This document shows positions 58,615 to 64,000 of a stretch of 64,000 bases of DNA, piece by piece (within the stretch, counting starts at the first letter, position 1; every line of letters begins with the position of its first letter). This stretch comes from Roseomonas acroporae (GTDB lineage: Bacteria; Pseudomonadota; Alphaproteobacteria; Acetobacterales; Acetobacteraceae). The position numbers and the translations under genes were made by a program. The DNA lies in the NCBI RefSeq assembly GCF_023223525.1, contig NZ_JALPRX010000016.1, forward strand, positions 24,457 through 88,456, written 5' to 3'. Below the pieces are notes generated by a model. That model saw only the letters and a list, made by a program, of their open reading frames with translations, was not told where the DNA came from and ran no database searches.

Positions 58615-58678
58615 GCGCCAGCCTTTCGATCTGGCGCGTTTTCCGGGCCGCTGAGCGCGTGCGCCCGGCTTGGGATTT
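58615..58678 (+). repeat. Dispersed repeat, family A copy 4 (partial, diverged)
   Basis: GCGCCAGCC...GATCTGGCGC forms a hairpin, then comes GTTTTCCGGGCCGCTGAGCG, which matches CATTTTCCGAGCCGCTGAGCG of the perfect copies. The first hairpin module of the full-length family is missing and the second stem is only partly kept. Confidence 0.65.
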
Positions 58679-58685
58679 CCCTCCA

Positions 58686-58780
58686 GCGAACCGCGGTCCG
58701 GTTGGGACTGCGGTTCGCTGTCGCTCGTTGTTCTCGGCGCGGCTGGAAGCCGCCGGGCGGGTCCGCCCGACGGCGATCCG
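58686..58780 (+). repeat. Dispersed repeat, family B copy 2
   Basis: Starts GCGAACCGCGGTCCGGTTGG and continues through GACTGCGGTTCGC, a hairpin, to CGTTGTTCTCGGCGCGG and GCCGCCGGGCGGGTCCGCCC. It is close to the copy at 27497-27590. It lies between two family A elements, so the families may have spread as a unit here. Confidence 0.85.
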
Positions 58781-58790
58781 CGCGGGAGGC

Positions 58791-58890
58791 TTTTCAAGCT
58801 GAGCGTCCTCGCTCAGCGGCTCGGAAAATGCGAAAAATCAAAAGGCTAGAGCCGTTCCGGCCTGATACAGTCAGGCTGGATCGGCTCTAG
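58791..58890 (+). repeat. Dispersed palindromic repeat, family A copy 2
   Basis: This is an exact inverted copy of 14206-14305: all 100 bases match. The last four bases, CTAG, supply the stop codon TAG of the DUF1269 gene on the minus strand. In the other copy the opposite end of the element lies next to a gene, so orientation relative to the adjoining gene differs between copies. Confidence 0.93.
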
Positions 58891-59339
58891 TCGACGACCT
58901 GCCGGCGGACCCGTCCGTTGAAGCGGGCGGCAATGGCGTCGATCGCCGCCGTGCTGTCCTCCTCGACTTCCATGATGATCGCCGTCGTGCCGGGATAGAG
59001 ATCGGCCGTGACCGCGCTGACGAAGTCCTCGTCGATCGCGCCGCTGACGGCATCACCTCCGATGCCGGCCGTCGCGCCGACGACCGCTCCGGCCACCGAG
59101 CCCGCCGGCCCGCCGATGAGCCCGACCAGCGCGCCGACGAGCGTCCCGGTGATCGTGCCCCAGAGCGGACGATCCTTCTCCTTGAGGAACTCGATGTTGC
59201 CCTTCCCGTCCTTGGCGATCATCGTGCCCGCCTCGACATGGAAGTCCGCATCGTCGCTCTCGGCATCCTTCAATGCATACGCGGCATCGTAGGCGGCACT
59301 CTGGTTGTCGAACATGATCACAACGGCCTTGTCGGACAT
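58887..59339 (-). CDS. DUF1269 family protein
   Basis: A 150-residue protein of the DUF1269 group. SDKAVVIMFDNQSAAYDAAY is the conserved start. A Gly-rich hydrophobic stretch in the middle (GTLVGALVGLIGGPAGSVAG) may form a membrane hairpin. VSAVTADLYPGTTAIIMEVEE is the conserved C-terminal part. Its role is unknown; some relatives are stress-associated. AAGGGCGAGG precedes the ATG at 59339. The stop codon overlaps the family A repeat. Confidence 0.85.
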   Translation of the reverse strand: MSDKAVVIMFDNQSAAYDAAYALKDAESDDADFHVEAGTMIAKDGKGNIEFLKEKDRPLWGTITGTLVGALVGLIGGPAGSVAGAVVGATAGIGGDAVSGAIDEDFVSAVTADLYPGTTAIIMEVEEDSTAAIDAIAARFNGRVRRQVVD

Positions 59340-60067
59340 CGTCCTCGCCCTTCCTGTGTTTTCCTGTGTGGCGTTCCTGAAAGACGCGAAAAGCGGAAAT
59401 CCCCTCTCGCGGGGGAGAAACGGGATTGGGTGATGAACCATCGAGAAAGAGGCGTGATCCGCGAATTCGCCCGCCCTGCACCGGACCATGCTTCGCAGGT
59501 GATGACATCTCAATGAATTGTCGTGACGATTACATGCGGCATACAGTCAAGTCGATCCTGAAGACAGGACGACAGCAGACAACCTTGCTCCAATTGTCTG
59601 GAACGTTTCGGCGCGATCAGGGACAGGCGGCCATCAGCGTGGCGCTTGTTCTGTACTATTATTCCGGGCGCCAGGAAGTAAGATCGGTTTGAGTCGCGGA
59701 AAGTTCGGGGCTCGGTGCGGACCGGCCGCGGCGTGCCGCTCCAGCCGTCGTTTCACGGCCTTGCCGGGGGTGCGGGGCGAATACGCCCGGTCCGGAATGC
59801 CGCGGCATATGCCGCGGATGCCCGGCCCACCCTACGGAAAGGAGGGACAAGGGGCCTTCACCTTCCGGAACCCCGGACCGCGTCCCGGACGGGTCGGCGA
59901 ACACCGCGTTGCGGATGCACGGGCAGGCCAGCGTGATCGCCGGACCCGATCGCCGGATGGCCGGGCGAAGCCGATCGGGTCGGAAGCGGCCCGGTCGGGC
60001 TGCGGCGGCGCAGGCCGCCTGCCGGCCGTTCGACGCGGTCGCCTCGAGTGCCGCGCAGGCATTCGAA
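59340..60067. other. 728-bp intergenic region, no gene
   Basis: The first 360 bases are less GC-rich and should include the DUF1269 promoter; a TTGACT on the minus strand (near 59548) is a weak -35 candidate. CCGCGGCATATGCCGCGG (59800-59817) is a perfect 18-base palindrome. The remainder, to the tRNA, is GC-rich with short repeats of GATCGCCGG. Open frames here lack ribosome-binding sites and known domains. Confidence 0.6.
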
Positions 60068-60144
60068 TGGCGCGCCCTGAGGGACTCGAACCCCCAACCA
60101 ACCGGGTAGAAGCCGGTTGCTCTGTCCAGTTGAGCTAAGGGCGC
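60068..60144 (-). tRNA. tRNA-Arg (anticodon TCT)
   Basis: On the minus strand the 77-base cloverleaf has acceptor GCGCCCT/AGGGCGC, D-arm start GCTCAACTGGACAGAGC, anticodon stem CCGGC/ACCCGG-type pairing around CTTCTAC, and T-arm GGGGGTTCGAGTCCC. The anticodon TCT reads AGA/AGG arginine codons, which are rare in this GC-rich genome. CCA is encoded at the 3' end (60068-60070). Confidence 0.95.
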
Positions 60145-60157
60145 CGCCTGGGTGGCG

Positions 60158-60478
60158 TCAGTGTGTCCAGTTCTCGCCGCGACCGAAACGGAAATTATCG
60201 GCGTAGGCCTTGGGCTTGATGGGGGCCTTGGGCTTCGGCTCCTCCACCTCGTAGGGGATGCCGTTGGCCTCGGCGTAGGCCACCGCCTCCTCGCGCGTCT
60301 CGAAGCGCAGGCGGAGCTGGGCCTCGGTGTCGCCAGAGCCGTACCAGCCGGTGAGCGGGTCGATCCGCTTCGCCTCCGCCAGTTCGTGCTCCAGCACCCA
60401 GACATGGGTGCGGCCACGGCCGGAGGTCATGGCCGAGCGCGGCGGCACGTAGATGCGGGCGATCCCTGAACGAGACAT
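60158..60478 (-). CDS. NADH dehydrogenase complex I accessory subunit (NDUFS4/18-kDa-like)
   Basis: A 106-residue homologue of the mitochondrial complex I subunit NDUFS4. It has ARIYVPPRSAMTSGRGRTHVW, then GWYGSGDTEAQLRLRF, EEAVAYAEANGIPYEVEEP and the C-terminal ADNFRFGRGENWTH. Presence in alphaproteobacteria fits their kinship with mitochondria. It is thought to sit at the tip of the peripheral arm. The gene lies between two tRNA genes. Start at the ATG at 60478, giving the shortest N-terminus that precedes the domain. Confidence 0.93.
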   Translation of the reverse strand: MSRSGIARIYVPPRSAMTSGRGRTHVWVLEHELAEAKRIDPLTGWYGSGDTEAQLRLRFETREEAVAYAEANGIPYEVEEPKPKAPIKPKAYADNFRFGRGENWTH

Positions 60479-60510
60479 CGACGCGTTGATCCTCTGCATC
60501 GCAGGAAGCA

Positions 60511-60584
60511 TCGGGGCGGCGGGATTCGAACCCACGACCTCCTGTACCCAAAACAGGCGCGCTACCAGACTGCGCCACGCCCCG
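60511..60584 (-). tRNA. tRNA-Pro (anticodon TGG)
   Basis: On the minus strand: acceptor CGGGGCG/CGCCCCG, D-arm GCGCAGTCTGGTAGCGC, anticodon stem CCTGT/ACAGG around TTTTGGG, and T-arm CGTGGGTTCGAATCCCGC. The anticodon TGG reads CCN proline codons. Unlike the neighbouring tRNA-Arg, CCA is not encoded after the discriminator A, so it must be added after transcription. Confidence 0.95.
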
Positions 60585-60734
60585 TCAGCGGAAAACGTTG
60601 GAAATCCAGCATTTCCGACGTGCGCCCGCTTCTAGCACAGCGCACGGGGTTCGTGAACGGCCGCCCGGCGGGCCGCCGCGAATGCCGGGACCGGCGCGCC
60701 GCGGCGGGAAGCCCCGACTCAGGAAGCCCCCCTC

Positions 60735-61229
60735 TCAGGGCGCCGTGCCGAACAGCCGGTGCAGCACGCGGTCGCCGGGGTGCAGGTTCAGCCGCTCGGC
60801 GGTGCCGGCGGCGAGTTCCAGCGTGGCGCGCACCGGCCCCTGGCTGGACACGGTGGCGAGGCTGAGCGGCACGGTGCGCTCGGCGATGCGGCGGATCGTG
60901 CCGTCGGCGTTGATGAACACCATGTCGAGCGGGACCAGCGTGTTGCGCATCCACATCATGGACTCGATGGGCCGGCCCCAGTCGAACAGCATGCCCTCGT
61001 CCGGCGCCACGCTGCGGCGGAACATCAGGCCCACCGTCTGCTGCTGCGGCTCCAGCGCCATCTCGACCTTGAACTCGTGCCGCTTGCCCTCGCGGCCGAC
61101 GATCGTCAGCGGCTCGGTCGGCAGGCGGGGCTGCGCCTCGGTCTGGGCCAGGGCGGGCCGGGCGGCGGGCGGGGCGGCGAGAGCCGGGAGCAGCAGGCCC
61201 GGCAGGGCGAGGAGATGGCGTCGGCGCAT
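60735..61229 (-). CDS. DUF192 family protein, secreted
   Basis: A 164-residue periplasmic protein. The signal is RRRHLLALPGLLLPALAAPP. The DUF192 domain has EMALEPQQQTVGLMFRRSV, DEGMLFDWGRP, MWMRNTLVPLDMVFINADG and ATLELAAGTAERLNLHPGD. Function of the family is unknown. It is followed seven bases away by the histone-deacetylase-like gene upstream on the same strand, so they may be cotranscribed. Confidence 0.92.
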   Translation of the reverse strand: MRRRHLLALPGLLLPALAAPPAARPALAQTEAQPRLPTEPLTIVGREGKRHEFKVEMALEPQQQTVGLMFRRSVAPDEGMLFDWGRPIESMMWMRNTLVPLDMVFINADGTIRRIAERTVPLSLATVSSQGPVRATLELAAGTAERLNLHPGDRVLHRLFGTAP

Positions 61230-61236
61230 GTTCCGC

Positions 61237-62406
61237 TTATGCCACGGCGCCGGCCGTCACGGCAGGGTGTTCGCGCGGCGGCGGCGGCAGGTCCTCGACG
61301 GCGAGCGCCGCCACCGCCCGCACCGCCTCCCGCACCGGGCCCGGGCGCGGCGAGTCGCGCAGGGTGGTGCACCAGTGCGCCGGCGGGTCGCGGCCGGCGG
61401 CGCGGTCGTAGCGCAGGGCGCGCAGCACGGCCTCGGCCGGCGCCGGCAGGCGTTCGGGAACCGGCAGGTGGTTCAGCGTGGCCCAGACGCCGGCCCAGCA
61501 GCGACCGACGGTGTAGGGGTTGTAGCCCCCTCCCCCCAGCACCACCAGCCGCGGCGCGAGCGGCATCAGCGCCCGCACCACCGACCAGTGCGCGTTGTTG
61601 GAGAGCGAGAGGCGCGACAGCGGATCCTCCTCCAGCGCGTCGGCGCCGCACTGGAGCATGATCGCGTCCGGCATCAGGTGGTGGGCGATGGGCAGGATGG
61701 CGTGGTGCAGCACCCAGGCCATCTCGGTGTCGTTGAAGCCGGCCGGCACCGGCAGGTTGCGGGCGTGGCCGCCGGCACGGTCCGTGGCCGGGCCGGTGCG
61801 CGGCCAGCGGTCCGTCTCGTGGACGGACAGGGTGAAGACGCGGCCGTCGTCGTGGAAGGCGTCCTGCACGCCGTCGCCGTGATGCGCGTCGATGTCCACG
61901 TAGAGGATATTGCCGAGGCCGAGGTCGCACCAGGCGAGCAGGCCGAGCACCGGGTCGTTCAGGTAGCAGAAGCCGCTCGCCCGGTCCGGCCGGCCGTGAT
62001 GCGTGCCGGCACCGGGAACGTGCACGATGCCGCCCTCCCGCGTCAGGTGCGCCGCCATGATGGCGCCGCCGGCGCCGGTGGCGGGGCGGCGGAAGACCTC
62101 GCGATAGACCGGGTTGCCGTGCGCGCCGATGTGGAAGCGTTCCCGGTCGGCCGGATCGACGCGCTGCGTCGCCTCGGCGCGCAGCAATGCGGCGACGTAG
62201 TCCGGATGGTGGAAGCGGGCCAGCGCCTTCGGCGTCGCGCGCGGGCTGTCCAGGTACTGCGCGGCGGGCAGCCAGCCGAGCGCGCGGATCAGGTCGAGGG
62301 CGGTGGAGACGCGCGGGATGGCCAGCGGGTGCTTCGGCCCGTAGGTGGAGTGCCGGTAGATCTCCGAGCCGATGAGGAGCGGTCGCTGTCGGGGATCGGG
62401 CGGCAT
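61237..62406 (-). CDS. Histone deacetylase-family protein (AcuC/acetylpolyamine amidohydrolase-like)
   Basis: A zinc-dependent amidohydrolase (389 aa). The conserved set is GAGTHHGRPDRASGFCYLND (catalytic histidine pair), ILYVDIDAHHGDGVQ (zinc Asp and His), CGADALEEDPLSRL (second zinc Asp) and LGGGGYNPYTVGRCW (substrate Tyr). Bacterial relatives deacetylate acetoin-utilisation enzymes or acetylated polyamines. The C-terminal 80 residues extend beyond the core. Start at the ATG at 62406. Confidence 0.93.
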   Translation of the reverse strand: MPPDPRQRPLLIGSEIYRHSTYGPKHPLAIPRVSTALDLIRALGWLPAAQYLDSPRATPKALARFHHPDYVAALLRAEATQRVDPADRERFHIGAHGNPVYREVFRRPATGAGGAIMAAHLTREGGIVHVPGAGTHHGRPDRASGFCYLNDPVLGLLAWCDLGLGNILYVDIDAHHGDGVQDAFHDDGRVFTLSVHETDRWPRTGPATDRAGGHARNLPVPAGFNDTEMAWVLHHAILPIAHHLMPDAIMLQCGADALEEDPLSRLSLSNNAHWSVVRALMPLAPRLVVLGGGGYNPYTVGRCWAGVWATLNHLPVPERLPAPAEAVLRALRYDRAAGRDPPAHWCTTLRDSPRPGPVREAVRAVAALAVEDLPPPPREHPAVTAGAVA

Positions 62407-62611
62407 CGCCAGGGATATGCGTGCGCCCCGCGCCGTCGCAAGCCTCCCGCCCGGGCGGACGGAGCCGTCCCGCTTCGGGGGCGAGGATCGGGTCCTGCCG
62501 GATCCCTCCCGCCATCCTGGTTCTTCGCTGGAGACCGGAAGCCCGGTCCCGGCCTGCCGACGACCGCTGGTGACTGGCGTTTCTTTGCTTGGCGTGTCGC
62601 GGCGGCGATGC

Positions 62612-63358
62612 TCAGAACTTGCGGGAGAGCGAGACGATCCCGGTGGCGCCGCAGATGTCCTGGCCGCCGGCGCAGTCGCGTCGGGCGACGTTGGTGTCGT
62701 AGTAGCCGGCCGAGAGCGTGAAGCCGGCGGGCAGGTCGTAGGAGAGGCCGGCGGACCAGTTCAGGTAGTCCGGCACGCCGAAGCGCTGGTTGCGCTCGAT
62801 CCACTGGTAGCCGACGCGGCCGGAGGCGGTGAAGCCGTAGGGCAGCTTCACGTCGGCCTGGCCTTCCAGATAGAAGGAGTTGCCGGACTGGAGCTGGAAG
62901 TTCGGCGTGTAGAAGCCGCTCACGGTGACGGTGACCGGATCGAAGGTGCGCGAGCCGCGGACCGCGAGCTCGAGCCAGTCGAGATTGTAGCCGCCGCGGC
63001 GGTTGTAGCCGGCATAGGCGTAGTAGACGATGCCGGCGTCGAGATTGAAGCCGGCGAGCTCGGTGCGGTAGCCGGCGACGACGTCGGTCTCCTGGCGGGC
63101 ATTGGTGCCGAGGAACGAGACGTTGCTGATGAAGCCGCCCACGTAGAAGCCGCTGCTGTGCGCGACATCCAGCGTGAGCTGGCCGGCGACGTTGCGGCGG
63201 GTCTGGCTGATGCCGCGGAAGATGTAGTCGCTGGTGAAGGCCGGCGTGGTGGTGACGGTCAGGCCGAGGCTGGAGATCTCCTGCTGCGCCATGGCCGGCG
63301 CCGCGGCGAGCCCGGTAGCGAGCGCGCCGCCGGCCAACCGGCGGCACCAGCGCGCCAT
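62612..63358 (-). CDS. TorF family putative porin (TIGR02001)
   Basis: An outer-membrane beta-barrel protein (248 aa). The signal peptide is LAGGALATGLAAAPAMAQ. The family opening is LTVTTTPAFTSDYIFRGISQ, with alternating strands such as GFYVGGFISNVSF, and a C-terminal aromatic residue (SLSRKF) suited to barrel assembly. I chose the ATG at 63358 as AGGAAAGGAAG stands at the right distance; an ATG 21 bases upstream is in frame but has no such site. A metal-type or carbohydrate cargo is unknown. Confidence 0.9.
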   Translation of the reverse strand: MARWCRRLAGGALATGLAAAPAMAQQEISSLGLTVTTTPAFTSDYIFRGISQTRRNVAGQLTLDVAHSSGFYVGGFISNVSFLGTNARQETDVVAGYRTELAGFNLDAGIVYYAYAGYNRRGGYNLDWLELAVRGSRTFDPVTVTVSGFYTPNFQLQSGNSFYLEGQADVKLPYGFTASGRVGYQWIERNQRFGVPDYLNWSAGLSYDLPAGFTLSAGYYDTNVARRDCAGGQDICGATGIVSLSRKF

Positions 63359-63622
63359 CCCGGTCTTCCTTTCCTGCATGATGGTCGAGCACCCCTGTTC
63401 GTCAGCGGCGAGGATCGCCGCGGTTCACGCCGAAACTGTAACATCGGGGTAAAGAATGACTAAGGCCCGATCCATGTGCGGAACCGCTGCGGGCGCAGAA
63501 CATGTGCGAGTGTGATCTGAAATCTTCGGCATGGATACAGCCCCAGGGGCCGGAACCGGGGCCGGGGCCAGGGCCGGGGCCGGCGCCATCGGCGCCGGGA
63601 TCGGTGGCCAGCCGCGCCGCGC

Positions 63623-63876
63623 CTACTTCGGCGGCTCTCCGGAGCGGCCCTGCCCGCGCCCCTGGCCGGGCGGATCGCTCGGGTCGTTGTCGCTGATGCC
63701 GCCCCGTGGCGGGCGGACCATGCCGGGGGGATCGAGGGCGCCGGGCTCAGCAAAGGCGGAGGCTTGCCCCCCTGCGCCATCGTCACGGTCGGCAGCAGTG
63801 CGGCACCGGCCGTCACGCCGACCAGAAGGACCAGCAACCGCCGGGCAAGGTGCGAATCGTCCAGGCGGCCGGGCAT
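63623..63876 (-). pseudogene. Frameshifted small secreted protein
   Basis: The N-terminal 35 residues form a clear signal peptide (RRLLVLLVGVTAGAALLPTV ending in AMAQ-like TMAQ). After a run of six C's on the plus strand (63767-63772) the original frame turns into an Arg-rich string of shadow character. The next frame reads QASAFAEPGALDPPGMVRPP, RGGISDNDPSDPPGQGRGQG and ends at 63623. One added base in the run would join the two into an 85-residue protein. The frame is broken either by mutation, sequencing error or slippage. No family is recognised. Confidence 0.5.
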
Positions 63877-64000
63877 CCCAACCGCTCCTGCCCGGCGGCA
63901 TCGCTCCGAAATCGTTTCGATCGTTCAGGGCCCGTTCGCCACGGGCGGGAGCGCCGTGGGCATCCCCGAGCGGGGGGGGCGGGCCCGGCCCGGCGCCCCC

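Larger units (their letters stand above)
58427..58886. other. 460-bp intergenic region filled with dispersed repeats
   Basis: No gene is seen. In order it carries a family A relative (58615-58678), a family B copy (58686-58780) and the perfect family A copy (58791-58890), separated by only a few bases. The stretch before 58615 shows nothing recognisable and should contain the lipase promoter. Confidence 0.7.

Noticed and set aside
60068..60584. tRNA genes as phage or island attachment sites
   Set aside because: No integrase and no partial direct repeat of the tRNA 3' ends is found in the window; the neighbours are ordinary chromosomal genes.

Overview
The window looks like chromosomal DNA of a very GC-rich alphaproteobacterium, most likely a Roseomonas-like member of the Acetobacteraceae. 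Pointers are the CtrA-type response regulator, the dusB-ntrB-ntrC-ntrY-ntrX block followed by a D-amino-acid transaminase, the fused ispDF gene, hfq followed by hflX, the rlpA-dacA-tmk-holB-metG-tatD run, an NDUFS4-like complex I subunit, and many ABC/TTT solute-binding proteins. I see no transposase, integrase, CRISPR array or phage genes.

Layout: 0-4 kb holds a TPP-riboswitch-controlled ABC importer (minus strand, running off the left edge), a YidB-like gene, rlmJ and gpsA. 4.3-9.9 kb is a complete Dpp/Opp-type ABC operon, and 10.2-14.1 kb a molybdenum hydroxylase operon (small, large and FAD subunits). 14-20 kb holds mixed small genes, an MFS permease, PhoD and a double cold-shock-domain protein. 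20-28 kb has a ClC channel, a three-gene TTT-binding-protein/ThDP-enzyme/oxaloacetate-decarboxylase operon, an orphan solute-binding protein and ctrA. 29-37.3 kb is a cell-wall/replication/translation cluster: mltB-like, rlpA, dacA, tmk, holB, metG, tatD and an MBL hydrolase.

At 37.43 kb an AT-rich 28-bp sequence matches the XerCD dif site. Gene orientation flips there: 24 of 33 CDS are on the plus strand to the left, and 20 of 25 (counting one broken gene) on the minus strand to the right. GGGNAGGG motifs flip in the same sense. I therefore read the window as spanning the replication terminus.

Right of dif come an HD protein, mazG, a secreted MetX-like hydrolase, an IMPase, hflX/hfq, HAD/dat, ntrXYCB-dusB, an alpha/beta hydrolase, ispDF, cutA/thiolase, a lipase, a DUF1269 protein, two tRNAs (Arg-TCT, Pro-TGG), complex I subunit, DUF192, histone-deacetylase-like and TorF porin genes, and a frameshifted secreted protein.

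The most unusual signals are the dif site with its polarity switch; two families of dispersed intergenic palindromic repeats, including a perfect 100-bp inverted pair 44.6 kb apart; 4-nt stop/start overlaps that use all four NTGA forms, including CTG starts for tmk and hflX; and a riboswitch whose P1 helix contains the start codon of the gene it controls.
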